DNA of 25,951 nt from the NCBI GenBank assembly GCA_030407315.1, contig JALQPE010000796.1, positions 1 to 25,951 of the forward strand, read 5' to 3'. A model generated the notes under the pieces. That model was not told the origin of the DNA. It saw nothing but the letters and a program-made list of their open reading frames with translations, and did no database searches. The stretch comes from Asparagopsis taxiformis. Taxonomy: Eukaryota; Rhodophyta; Florideophyceae; Bonnemaisoniales; Bonnemaisoniaceae. Positions 1-12,212 of this stretch are shown here, piece after piece; the first letter of the stretch is position 1; each line of letters starts with the position of its first letter. A program made the translations under genes and the position numbers.

Positions 1-441
1 TCATAAAATAGGGCCACCCACATCCCTATCCCGTTCTGCAAGCTTTACAAACCACTAGACGCATACTCCACAACTATACAAACAAACACTACTCGCTATT
101 TCAGACGACGCGGTACACAAGTAGCGTAGTCTCAACCTTCCGTGCAGCCTTCCCTGATGCGTACAAGTGCGAAAACACGTCTAGACTACTACTACTACTA
201 CTACGATATAGTATATCAGAAGTGACTGCGGGAATTTTCGGCGGCACAGGAGATGCTGGGCCACCAAATTGATTTTTCGGAAAATTTTAGAATTTCTGGG
301 CTGGCCAGCTGCAATCGAGCTGGACATCCACCGGACGTCCATTTCAGGTTGGTCGTGAGAGAGTGGGGCGGGACCATGATGAAACAAGGACCAAGACCTG
401 TCCCTGGCGTATTGAGCCTGAAATCGAACCCGTCGTGAGAC

Positions 442-1330
442 GCGATTTTGGCTTACACAGTTAGTGCTTATAGAAGCCGTGATAGCCCCGATCGGGGCGG
501 CGGCCGGTTCCGGCTTACAGTTGGTGCTTACAGACCGCCAGTGATAGACCCCCGATCGGGGCCCGGCGGTCGGTTCCTGGGGCCGTTGTGGCCAAATTAG
601 ACACCCTGATTTGAATTAAACTTTGGGCTGATTCTCAAAACAACAGTGCACATGTGAACATGTTTTGAGATGGGGTGTGCCGTACGGCACAATCGACCGC
701 CCCAAAATCGATGTTTTTTTTGAATATTTTGTGCCCGAAATATTACAATTTCTGGGCTGGCCAGCAATGCATCTGAGCTGGACATCCGCCAGACGTCCAT
801 TTCAGGTTGGTCGTGTGCTGCCTACATCGACGCATTGCAGCAACTAAGCAGGCGGGGACGTTCACTACTATTACAAAGTGCACGAATATGAGTAACGTGA
901 TGGGTGAGTAGTGTTTTGTGTCGAGGGGAGTAAAGGCGGGACCATGATGTAAACCCGGAAGAAGATGTCACCCTAGCATAACTTAGGCTTAAAGCCTTGA
1001 ATCGAACCCTCGTAAGACGCGATGTTGGCTTACAGTTGGTGCTTACAGAAGCCAGTGACAACCCCACTCGGGCGGCGGCCGGTTCCTGGGGCCGGTTGGG
1101 GCCAAATTAGACACCCTGATTTGAATTAAAATTTGGGCTATTCTCAAAAACATGCACATGTGAACATGTTTTTTGAGATGGGGGTGTGCCGTACGGCACA
1201 ATCGACCGCCCAAAATCGATGTTTTTTGCAATATTTTTTTTGTGCCCGAAATTTTAGAATTTCGGGCTGGCCAGCAATGCATCTGAGCTGGACATCCACC
1301 GGACGTCCATTTCAGGTTGATCGTGTATCG
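442..1330. repeat. Tandem repeat array, left copy (two long units)
   Basis: Units begin with GGCTTACAGTTGGTGCTTAC at about 450, 512 and 1027. A full unit holds a GCCCCGATCGGGGC-type palindrome, an inverted repeat with arms CTCAAAAACATG, the perfect palindrome TGTGCCGTACGGCACA (676-691 and 1185-1200), a GGGCTGGCCAGCAATGCATC stretch and GGACGTCCATTTCAGG. No convincing reading frame was found; the short open frames here are by-products of the repeat. The array lies just 3' of the broken ParB-like/dioxygenase gene. It has one unit fewer than the right copy: the 1027 unit ends like the last unit there, so the middle unit was lost here or gained there. Confidence 0.9.
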
Positions 1331-1591
1331 TGCACGTCCACACATTACCGGAAGCAAGTAGGCGATGAAGCACGTACAAACCCAATTGTTCTGCTATTTC
1401 TAGCATAGACCATCGAGTCTAGAGATGTGAGGGAATCGTCCTGGAAATCATGCTCCAACCCACGAGGGAATGGACAATCATAGTTTGAAGCATGGAACGG
1501 AAGTACATATACTAGGTTCATAGATTGAAAGTGATAAAGGAGATGATTATATCTCGATAATTGTTTCCTAAAGTAGTTGTTGTTAAGCTAT

Positions 1592-4500
1592 CTAGCCGTC
1601 GGAAAATTGTGTTCTTCGTCTTCGTCCTCATCATAATCAGGATCTCCCAGCAGAATAGGGCATCACCGGGACCCCACTAATTGTGTAGGATATAGGCTGG
1701 CGAGGCTCTGTCGTCTTCATCCGCATCATTCCCAGCTGCCCTGTCTTCGGCCTACGATCTTTCTTTCTGGACCGGGATGGGAACAACTGTCTTGTGGCGA
1801 ACATTGACAGGTGCCGGTTGACTTTGCCTGGCAGACCGGCGCGGAGCATTGGCGATTACTTCTTCTTCGAATCCCAACCGCCTGATGAAACAAACGAAAC
1901 ATTGTCGGGAATCGGATACGACGCATTCCTGAAATACGTGTGATACCTCGTTGTCGTGTGTGACACAACTCTGTCGACATGCCCTGCCCCGGCATGTTGT
2001 ACATGGCCGGTGACCGATGAAGACTGAACGTGGCGGAACGATTACCTTCTTCAGCTTCATCGTCTTGGCGTACATATCTAATTCCAGCGCTTTGGAAAAG
2101 ACGTACTTGTGGGACCCTGGACACACCCAGATAGGGAATGGGTCATCTCCGTTGGCAATAACAAAGTAACCCGGAAGTTGATCTTTGCGGTCGCGAGGAG
2201 GAACAGGGAAATCATTGTGTGGGACCTGCCGAGGACACCCTTTCCCGTTATCAAAAACCGTCCCCCAGATGCCGGCATGACAAGTTTTTCTCCCGGTAAA
2301 CCGCACTCCTCCAGCCCTATCAGCCGGACAAGGATTCCCAAACCACCATCCAGCAGGGCTCGCCGCGTCACAAACTTGAACCGGTCGATATGCGTCCTCA
2401 TCGTTTCTCGGCATAGTCAACCAGGCAGTGGGGCGCGTAGACGTGAAGCGAGCCCTCCCCTCATTCCGGTTTCTTCTCATCTGTTCATCGTCCCCTGTAT
2501 TGACAATGGACTCCACAGCTGCCGGTTCCAGGGTCCTTGTGCACCTGCTCCCCCTCCCATGTTCCCAAGAAGTACCGAAACAATCCTGGTTAGGAATTTC
2601 TTCCATGAGACCCAAGTCAATGGGAACTTGTCCGACGCATCGAGGTAGCTTACATCCGCGAAATTGTGTATCACCGTATACCCTCGCTCATTGATTTCCG
2701 TTCGGCAATTGTGGAAGTACGCCATACCAGTGCCGCCCTCATACGAATCCTTCCAGCTTGTAGACATTCGCGCAACCTGGGCGAAGTCCAGCCTCGAGGG
2801 TAGAAACGTCGATGTAGGCTCACACATCGCCTTGGCAGCCATCTTCCACGCTGCGAAAACATCGGATAGATGGTCTCGATCTCGAAAACAGATGACGAGC
2901 CCGATGTTGTTCCGGAATATGCAGCCCTCAACACAGGGTCCATCGCGACTTGCTTCAAATACCTCACCTCTCTGCCCTCCTCATCGATTTCCACACTCTC
3001 CAATAACAACCTGAGCTCAATCGGGGGCAGACGCCAACCCTCACCGATGCGATGACGTCCGCGGGACGCTGCGCCAGATGATGCCCTTCGGCTCGGTCTT
3101 TGACTTCGAAATCGTCGGGAAGAGATGGCATACGGTCGTCGAACAGGAGGTCGTGTTCAGAAGGAGAGTCACGAACGATGTAACCGTCTTCATCGACTTC
3201 CACCCCTTCCGGAACAGTGAATGTAATTGTCACTCGCGGGCGACCCCCTTGCTTTCGACTTGGCCCTCGTCTGCACCGTTTTTTGTCTTCCTCGTCCGAA
3301 GCGGTATGGACAGATTCTTGGTTGGAGGGAGTAGCACCAGCACGTTGGTTATCTTGGGGGGACCATCTCAACGGCAGAATCGGGGGAAACGGGTGGAGTC
3401 TTCGTCAACCTCATCACCGGAAGCAGTGGCTTGTTGTTGATCGGTGGGTTTATCAACAACGCCTGCTCTTCTTCCCCGGCGGATTGTTGTACCACAACCG
3501 GCTCTTCTTCCTCGAGGCGTGTGCTCCCCGTCGAGCGAAGTCGCTGTGAACGGCGGCGATGCCATGCGAAGCAGGCTCATGTTCGACATTCCGCTGCTTC
3601 TTGTGAGTGAGTCTCACATTGGCAGCAGAAGGGCGGCGTTTGCGTCGAGCCTTAGTCTTCTTTTCTTCAATGTCGGATTGAAAAACTCTTTCAAGTTCGT
3701 TTCCAAATCCTGTAAACGCGTGGTTCTCCGTCGCATTCCGAACCGCACTGCTCCGGTCGTCCCCTCTATACATTGCAATGGCATTGGTGAGATGCCATTG
3801 CAACTCCTTCGGCTGCTTAAACCGACCCAATTGCCATCTCTGTGCTCAGAAATGACTTGCGCATAAATCTCTTTGGGCGCCCATACGCAGCGTACAGAGA
3901 ATTTGCGATTGCAGTCACGCGACGGACGTATGTATAGAAGTCGTTCACGTCAAGCGTCCATCCGGAACGTCCACCATGAGCAGGGTTCAGTACTACTCTC
4001 CGAAAGACCACGCAAGACGAAGACAAAGTTTTCTTCCAGCAACTCGCGCACTATCTTGTGGTCCGGTGCGTTATCCCAATCTCGTTGCGGCGCTCGGAAT
4101 TGTTCAGCTCACGCAACACGACGTCGTCGAACAGGATGCTTCAGCGTTGCTATAGCAAAACGCGTCCACCGCCGGGCCGTGTTCGTTGAATTCATCATCC
4201 CCATGAACTGCGCCTCGAACAATGTTCGGATGACATCAGACTCACGCAAGTCGCCAGCGTTTTCCCACTTATTTGCAAGCAATCGTACGGATGAACTGCT
4301 GGATGGACGACAAGATTCGAACCAGGGAGCGCTCCGTCAGTTGCGTCCCAGTCGTATGGTTCGACTCTGCACTCTTGTGGATGATCTCATGAGGCTGAAG
4401 ATCACTGTTGTCCTTGCGGCGAAGGTAGTACACATCCAAGGCTGAGTAACCCAGTGCAAGCGGTTTTGCGTCCTGTGGCAGCTTGGTTCTGTGCATACGG

Positions 4501-5237
4501 TGAGGCGCGTGAAGTCATCCGCAATGCTATGCATAGCATTGAGACGATGCAGTCCGTCGATCACGGTCACGTTCGCATTGGCATGGAATTTGCCATTCTG
4601 GAACAGACGCGTGTCGGCGGACAGATGCGTGTTCTGCGACCTCAGCACCGTCACAGTGATCGCGAAGAGCTCACATACCCCACAGCCAACATATTGTTGC
4701 GCAGGTCCTCCACGTGGTCTTCTTTCACATCGCGAAGGGTCCACGGCCGGTTCCACTAGCTGCCTCACCAACACAGTCGCTCCTTCTCCGACGTAATCCG
4801 ACGTCACAAACTTGGGCACACCGTAATTTGCGTCCCCTGCTGCTCACGAATGCTTTCCGCCACCTCCGGTTCGTCGTCCACCTCGGTTACGTCCTGCGTA
4901 GTAGCTTCGGTGACGTTGGAGCGAGCAGGTGTGCTTCGTGCCTCCACTGGAGGCTCTAGCAGAGCGAGCAGGGCGCTTCGTGCCTCCCGAAACCGGGACG
5001 TAGCGTGCTGGATGCTTCGTGCCTCCCGAAACCGGGACAGAGCGTGCTGGATGCTTCGTACCCCCCGAACCAGTGATTTCGCCTGCCGGACCGGTACTGG
5101 GCATCCGTCCCGAGCTGGCCTGGTTCGTCGCTGCGTTGAAGTTTGACGCTGCAGCAGGGGTACGAATGTCGCTAGGGCCATCCTCCGCAGCGGGGCGCAT
5201 CATCCGAGTATCCCAAGGGTAAAACGCCGCGGCGTAT
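1592..5237 (-). pseudogene. Broken copy of the ParB-like/2OG-dioxygenase gene
   Basis: This is the left duplicate of the gene at 8579-12442. All of its regions are present in order: the GGTKHPAR peptide repeats (about 4930-5060), the DGLHR ParB-like motif (near 4550), the basic NLS-like cluster, and the dioxygenase HND...QHAG...TRYH motifs near the 3' end. The frame is lost repeatedly through small indels, for example an extra GT near the stop codon, AATAGGGCAT for AATAGGCAT, and GGCCGGTGACC for GGCCGTGACC. The first 75 or so codons of the intact gene are replaced: homology stops at 5237, and unrelated sequence continues in frame for about 73 codons to an ATG at 5452. Either it is a genuine pseudogene, or it is a real copy in a poorly polished part of the assembly; the indel-heavy difference favours sequencing error for many of the breaks. 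Confidence 0.85.
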
Positions 5238-5540
5238 CGTCTGTGTTCTCGGAAATGGACGCGGACGTCCACAACCTCTAGTACACCTAGTATTACTAGG
5301 CGGACGTCCATGTTCTCCAGTATTTTTGGATGTCCGCCTAGAACCGGACGTCCATGCGGTCTAGTACGCCTAGTATTACTAGGGCGACATTCATTGTTTC
5401 TAGTACCACGGATGTCCCCCTCGGGATGGACTTCCGCCATGTCTATGTCCACCTAGGACGGGCGCCGGTTCAGAAATTCAAAAATTTCGACCCCAGAAAT
5501 TTCTGCCGCCGTGCTCGACATGGATGTCCGCATCCATCAC
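5238..5540. repeat. Spacer with short GGACGTCC / CTAGTAC repeats
   Basis: GGACGTCC or close variants recur at about 5262, 5301 and 5345, with diverged forms beyond. A 34-35 base block beginning CTAGTAC and containing CCTAGTATTACTAGG occurs at 5278-5312 and, diverged, at 5361-5394. The motif GGACGTCCAT and a nearby AAATTTCTG stretch also occur in the 388-bp tandem repeat, so this spacer may be a distant relative of that repeat. No independent gene is seen. The minus-strand frame running into the broken gene stays open across much of it. Confidence 0.6.
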
Positions 5541-6619
5541 GGCGACCACTCTATTTTTCCTTGTCGGTCGACTCCAATTTCGTCTTTAATTTTTTCATCC
5601 TCTCGCTCACACCCCCTTCCAGTTGGTGCTCACCTCCCCGTACTGTACCTCAAACACCCCCAATACCACTCTAGCACGCATTTTCAGCTACCTATCCCCG
5701 CTTCCACGGTGCACACCTCCATTCCATACCTACTTTTCTGCTCTACCGTACAGATTTCGTATAACCAGTCCTCATACTACCTCAGAATAGCGAAAAACAC
5801 CCCCTATCTCCTCGACCATGCTCTCCCCCAACACCTTTGCAACGTATTGTTCTTCAATACCCTCTCTCCTCTACCCTCAACCCCTCTCCTTCGCCCTCTA
5901 CACAAACTTCCCCTGCAGCTTACTCTTCCAAAACCTCTCACTCCCCATCCCGTACCCGACCTGCTCCACCCCTCCCTCCCTCAGCTGCTCCATGCCCCCA
6001 CGCCATCCGCATCTTCGATACCGTATACACCACCACCACCGGCCCACGCTCCCGCTCCCCCGCCGTCTCCCCAGAAACCTCCCCGCTCTGAAACACATAT
6101 CAACCCCCCACTTCGCACCCTTCCTCCCACTCCCCTCCCTCCCCAAATACAATAACCCCCTTCTTCTCCATCACATCCTCACTCACCACAGCCAGAACAG
6201 ACGCCACCCCACCCCCTCTTTCTCCTCACTTTCCTAAAACCCCCTCCTCTCGGCGCCTTCAACCGCACCCTCCTACGGTCCCACCTAAACACCTCCTCCG
6301 CCCTCACTACCCCAACACCCCGCAGCGTCTCCCCAATCCCCATAATATGCTTGTCGGCACTCCTCTCCGAATCACACTCCATTCTAAACCCGTACTCCGT
6401 ACATTTCCACCTCCCCCTGTACCATCCCAAGATTCCATCCCCCCACAGAACACATCCTCATACCACAGAAGAATTTTCTTCCTCTCATACCTCATCCTTA
6501 AAACCTCCATCAGCTCCATGTAAATTTCGATGTAAATATGTTCTCCACTATGCAATCTCAAACATGTACGAGCCTATGACTTTCCGCTTTGTCAATCCTG
6601 AATATTGGTACTCATGTAC
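5541..6619. other. Pyrimidine-rich spacer, no supported gene
   Basis: The plus strand is strongly C+T rich for about 1 kb, with runs such as CCACCACCACCGGCCC and CCCCCTTCTTCTCC. Long open frames exist on both strands (for example 5511-6155 plus and 6179-6561 minus). They encode Pro/Ser/Leu-rich or Arg/Gly-rich low-complexity peptides with no recognisable domain, as expected from the strand bias alone. The second duplicate begins at 6620. C/T-rich tracts are common in fungal promoters and UTRs, but nothing here fixes a transcription unit. Confidence 0.6.
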
Positions 6620-9600
6620 TCATAAAATAGGGCCACCCACATCCCTATCCCGTTCTGCAAGCTTTACAAACCACTAGACGCATACTCCACAACTATACAA
6701 CAAACACTACTCGCTATTTCAGACGACGCGGTACACAAGTAGCGTAGTCTCAACCTTCCGTGCAGCCTTCCCTGATGCGTACAAGTGCGAAACACGTCTA
6801 GACTACTACTACTACTACTACGATATAGTATATCAGAAGTGACTGCGGGAATTTTCGGCACAGGAGATGCTGGGCCACCAAATTGATTTTTCGGAAATTT
6901 TAGAATTTCTGGGCTGGCCAGCAGTGCAATCGAGCTGGACATCCACCGGACGTCCATTTCAGGTTGGTCGTGAGAGAGTGGGGCGGGACCATGATGAAAC
7001 AAGGACCAAGACCTGTCCCTGGCGTATTGAGCCTGAAATCGACCCGTCGTGAGACGCGATTTTGGCTTACAGTTAGTGCTTATAGAAGCCAGTGATAGCC
7101 CCGATCGGGGCGGCGGCCGGTTCCGGCTTACAGTTGGTGCTTACAGACGCCAGTGATAGCCCCCGATCGGGGCCGGCGGTCGGTTCCTGGGGCCGTTGTG
7201 GCCAAATTAGACACCCTGATTTGAATTAAAATTTGGGCTATTCTCAAAAACATGCACATGTGAACATGTTTTTGAGATGGGGGTGTGCCGTACGGCACAA
7301 TCGACCGCCCAAATCGATGTTTTTTGCAATATTTTTGTGCCCGAAATATTACAATTTCTGGGCTGGCCAGCAATGCATCTGAGCTGGACATCCGCCAGAC
7401 GTCCATTTCAGGTTGGTCGTGTGCTGCCTACATCGACGCATTGCAGCAACTAAGCAGGCGGGTTCACTACTAATACAAAGTGCACGGAATATGAGTAACG
7501 TGATGGGTGAGTAGTGTTTGTGTCGAGGGAGTAAGGCGGGACCATGATGAAACACGGAAGAAGATGTCACCCTAGCATAACTTAGGCTTAAAGCCTGGAA
7601 TCGAACCCTCGTAAGACGCGATTTTGGCTTACAGTTGGTGCTTACAGAAGCCAGTGATGGCCCCACTCGGGGCGGCGGCCGGTTCCTGGGGCCGTTGTGG
7701 CCAAATTAGACACCCTGATTTGAATTAAAATTTGGGCTATTCTCAAAAACATGCACATGTGAACATGTTTTTGAGATGGGGGTGTGCCGTACGGCACAAT
7801 CGACCGCCCAAATCGATGTTTTTTGCAATATTTTTTTGTGCCCGAAATTTTAGAATTTCTGGGCTGGCCAGCAGTGCAATCGAGCTGGACATCCACCGGA
7901 CGTCCATTTCAGGTTGGTCGTGAGAGAGTGAGGCGGGACCATGATGGAACAAGGACCAAGACCTGTCCCTGACGTGTTGAGCCTGAAATCGACCCGTCGT
8001 GAGACGCCATTTAGCCTTACAGTTGGTGCTTACAGAAGCCAGTGACAACCCCACTCGGGGCGGCGGCCGGTTCCTGGGGCCGTTGTGGCCAAATTAGACA
8101 CCATGATTTGAATTAAAATTTGGGCTATTCTCAAAAACATGCACATGTGAACATGTTTTTGAGATGGGGGTGTGCCGTACGGCACAATCGACCGCCCAAA
8201 TCGATGTTTTTTGCAATATTTTTTTGTGCCCGAAATTTTAGAATTTCTGGGCTGGCCAGCAATGCATCTGAGCTGGACATCCACCGGACGTCCATTTCAG
8301 GTTGATCGTGTATCGTGCACGTCCACACATTACCGGAAGCAAGTAGGCGATGAAGCACGTACAAACCCAATTGTTCTGCTATTTCTAGCATAGACCATCG
8401 AGTCTAGAGATGTGAGGGAATCGTCCTGGAAATCATGCTCCAACCCACGAGGGAATGGACAATCTAGTTTGAAAGCATGGAACGGAAGTACATTATACTA
8501 GGTTCATAGATTGAAAGTGATAAAGGAGATGATTATATTCTCGATAATTGTTTCCTAAAGTAGTTGTTGTTAAGCTATCTAGCCGTCGGAAAATTGTTCT
8601 TCGTCTTCGTCCTCATCATAATCAGGATCTCCCGGCAGAATAGGCATCACCGGGACCCCACTAATTGTGTAGGATATAGGCTGGCGAGGCTCTGTCGTCT
8701 TCATCCGCATCATTCCCAGCTGCCCTGTCTTCGGCCTACGATCTTTCTTGACCGGGATGGGAACAACTGTCTTGTGGCGAACATTGACAGGTGCCGGTTG
8801 ACTTTGCCTGGCAGACCGGCGCGGAGCATTGGCGATTACTTCTTCTTCGAATCCCAACCGCCTGATGAAACCAAACGAAACATTGTCGGGAATCGGATAC
8901 GACGCATTCCTGAAATACGTGTGATACCTCGTTGTCGTGTGTGACACAACTCTGTCGACATGCCCTGCCCCGGCATGTTGTACATGGCCGTGACCGATGA
9001 AGACTGAACGTGGCGGAACGATTACCTTCTTCAGCTTCATCGTCTTGGCGTACATATCTAATTCCAGCGCTTTGGAAAAGACGTACTTGTGGGACCCTGG
9101 ACACACCCAGATAGGGAATGGGTCATCTCCGTTGGCAATAACAAAGTAACCCGGAAGTTGATCTTTGCGGTCGCGAGGAGGAACAGGGAAATCATTGTGT
9201 GGGACCTGCCGAGGACACCCCTTTCCCGTTATCAAAAACCGTCCCCCAGATGCCGGCATGACAAGTTTTTCTCCCGGTAAACCGCACTCCTCCAGCCCTA
9301 TCAGCCGGACAAGGATTCCCAACCACACATCCAGCAGGGCTCGCCGCGTCACAAACTTGAACCGGTCGATATGCGTCTCATCGTTCTCGGCATAGTCAAC
9401 CAGGCAGTGGCGCGTAGACGTGAAGCGAGCCCTCCCCTCATTCCGGTTCTTCTCATCTGTTTCATCGTCCCCTGTATTGACAATGGGACTCCACAGCTGC
9501 CGGTTCCCAGGGTCCTTGTGCACCTGCTCCCCCTCCCATGTTCCCAAGAAGTACCGAAACAATTCCTGGTTAGGAATTTCTTCCATGAGACCCAAGTCAA

Positions 9601-12212
9601 ATGGGAACTTGTCCGACGCATCGAGGTAGCTTACATCCGCGAAATTGTGCATCACCGTATACCCTCGCTCGTTGATTTCCGTTCGGCAATTGTGGAAGTA
9701 CGCCATACCAGTGCCGGCCTCATACGAATCCTTCCAGCTTGTAGACATTCGCGCAACCTGGGCGAAGTCCAGCCTCGAGGGTAGAAACGTCGATGTAGGC
9801 TCACACATCGCCTTGGCAGCCATCTTCCACGCTGCGAAAAACATCGGATAGATGGTCTCGATCTCGAAAACAAGATGACGAGCCCGATGTTGTTCCGGAA
9901 TATGCAGCCCCTCAAACACAGGGTCCATCGCCACTTGCTTCAAATACCTCACCTCTCTGCCCTCCTCATCGATTTCCACACTCTCCAATAACAACCTGAG
10001 CTCAATCGGGGGCAGACAGCCAACCCTCACCGATGCGATGACGTCCGCGGGACGCTGCGCCAGATGATGCCCTTCGGCTCGGTCTTTGACTTCGAAATCG
10101 TCGGGAAGAGATGGCATACGGTCGTCGAACAGGAGGTCGTGTTCAGAAGGAGAGTCACGAACGATGTAACCGTCTTCATCGACTTCCACTCCTTCCGGAA
10201 CAGTGAATGTAATTGTCACTTCGCGGACCCCCTTGCTTTCGACTTGGCCCTCGTCTGCACCGTTTTTGTCTTCCTCGTCCGAAGCGGTATGGACAGATTC
10301 TTGGTTGGAGGGAGTCGCACCAGCACGTTGGTTATCTTGGGGGACAATCTCAACGGCAGAATCGGGGGAACGGGCGGAGTCTTCGTCAACCTCATCACCG
10401 GAAGCAGTGGCTTGTTGTTGATCGGTGGGTTTATCAACAACGGCCTGCTCTTCTTCCCCGGCGGATTGTTGTACCACAACCGGCTCTTCTTCCTCGAGGC
10501 GTGTGCTCCCCGTCGAGCGAAGTCGCTGTGAACGGCGGCGGATGCCATGCGAAGCAGGCTCATGTTCGACATTCCGCTGCTTCTTGTGAGTGAGTCTCAC
10601 ATTGGCAGCAGAAGGGCGGCGTTTGCGTCGAGCCTTAGTCTTCTTCTTCAATGTCGGATTGAAAAACTCTTTCAAGTTCGTTTCCAAATCCTGTAAACGC
10701 GTGGTTCTCCGTCGCATTCGAACCGCACTGCTCCGGTCGTCCCCTCTATACATTGCAATGGCATTGGTGAGATGCCATTGCAACTCCTTCGGCTGCTTAA
10801 CCGACCCAATTGCCATCTCTGTGCTCAGAAATGACTTGCGCATAATACTCTTTGGGCGCCCATACGCAGCGTACAGAGAATTTGCGATTGCAGTCACGCG
10901 ACGGACGTATGTATAGAAGTCGTTCACGTCAAAGCGTCCATCCGGACGTCCACCATGAGCAGGGTTCAAGTACTCCGAAAGACCACGCAAGACGAAGACA
11001 AAGTTTTCTTCCAGCAACTCGCGCACTATCTTGTGGTCCAGGTGCGTTATCCCAATCTCGTTGCGGCGCTCGGAATTGTTCAGCTCACGCAACACGTCGT
11101 CGAGAACAGGATGCTTCAGCGTTGCTATAGCAAAACGCGTCCACCGCCGGGCCGTGTTCGTTGAATTCATCATCCCCATGAACTGCGCCTCGAACAATGT
11201 TCGGATGACATCAGACTCACGCAAGTCGCCAGCGTTTTCCACGTTATTTGCAACAGCAATCGTACGGATGAACTGCTGGATGGACGACAAGATTCGAACC
11301 AGGGAGCGCTCCGTCAGTTGCGTCCCAGTCGTATGGTTCGACTCTGCACTCTTGTGGATGATCTCATGAGGCTGAAGATCACTGTTGTCCTTGCGGCGAA
11401 GGTAGTACACATCCAGAGGCTGAGTAACCCAGTGCAAGCGGTTTGCGTCCTGTGGCAGCTTGGTTCTGTGCATACGGGTGAGGCGCGTGAAGTCATCCGC
11501 AATGCTATGCATAGCATTGAGACGATGCAGTCCGTCGATCACGGTCACGTTCGCATTGGCATGGAATTTGCCATTCTGGAACAGACGCGTGTCGGCGGAC
11601 AGATGCGTGTTCTGCGACCTCAGCACCGTCACAGTGATACGCGAAGAGCTCACATACCCCACAGCCAACATATTGTTGCGCAGGTCCTCCACGTGGTCTT
11701 CTTTCACATCGCGAAGGGTCACGGCCGGTTCCACTAGCTGCCTCACCAACACAGTCGCTCCTTCTCCGACGTAATCCGACGTCACAAACTTGGGCACCGT
11801 AATTTGCGTCCCCTGCTGCTCACGAATGCTTTCCGCCACCTCCGGTTCGTCGTCCACCTCGGTTACGTCCTGCGTAGTAGCTTCGGTGACGTTGGAGCGA
11901 GCAGGGTGCTTCGTGCCTCCACTGGAGGCTCTAGCAGAGCGAGCAGGGCGCTTCGTGCCTCCCGAAACCGGGACGTAGCGTGCTGGATGCTTCGTGCCTC
12001 CCGAAACCGGGACAGAGCGTGCTGGATGCTTCGTACCCCCCGAACCAGTGATTTCGCCTGCCGGACCGGTACTGGGCATCCGTCCCGAGCTGGCCTGGTT
12101 CGTCGCTGCGTTGAAGTTTGACGCTGCAGCAGGGGTACGAATGTCGCTAGGGCCATCCTCCGCAGCGGGGCGCATCATCCGAGTATCCCAAGGGTAAAAC
12201 GCCGCGGCGTAT
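6620..12212. repeat. Direct duplication, right copy
   Basis: Same segment as 1-5237, in direct orientation. It includes an ACT-type microsatellite near 6801-6820, the repeat array, an AT-rich spacer (8310-8578) and the gene body. Identity ends inside codons near the 5' end of the gene at 12212, so the gene continues 5' only in this copy. This copy reads through with no frameshift over 1287 codons, so it is the reference for the family. Confidence 0.95.
7063..8310. repeat. Tandem repeat array, right copy (three long units)
   Basis: Units start at 7125, 7625 and 8013, giving periods of about 500 and 388 bp. They are preceded by a 62-bp partial duplication at 7063-7124. The palindrome TGTGCCGTACGGCACA recurs at 7284-7299, 7783-7798 and 8171-8186, and the CTCAAAAACATG inverted repeat (for example 7243-7276) precedes it each time. 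On the minus strand some units contain GGTTCGATTCC, which matches an RNA polymerase III B box. It lies 3' of the intact ParB-like/dioxygenase gene. No protein gene is supported in it. Whether it is a satellite, a SINE-like element or a terminal part of a larger element is not settled. Confidence 0.9.

Larger units (their letters stand above)
1..5237. repeat. Direct duplication, left copy (truncated by window start)
   Basis: Base 1 onwards matches 6620 onwards almost base for base, in the same orientation, up to the shared GCCGCGGCGTAT at 5237/12212. It carries the 3' repeat array and most of a minus-strand ParB-like/dioxygenase gene. It is about 356 bp shorter than the right copy, mainly because one repeat unit of about 388 bp is missing. 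Well over twenty one- or two-base indels separate the copies, against only a handful of substitutions in the gene. The true left edge is unknown because the window begins inside the repeat. Confidence 0.95.

Noticed and set aside
665..847. Short open frames repeated in the tandem arrays (also at 1133, 7642 and 8030)
   Set aside because: They recur in different frames and on both strands as a consequence of the repeat, and are interrupted differently in each unit.
5511..6155. Plus-strand 214-codon open frame in the pyrimidine-rich spacer
   Set aside because: It encodes Pro/Ser/Leu low-complexity sequence produced by the base bias, with competing open frames in other registers and on the other strand.
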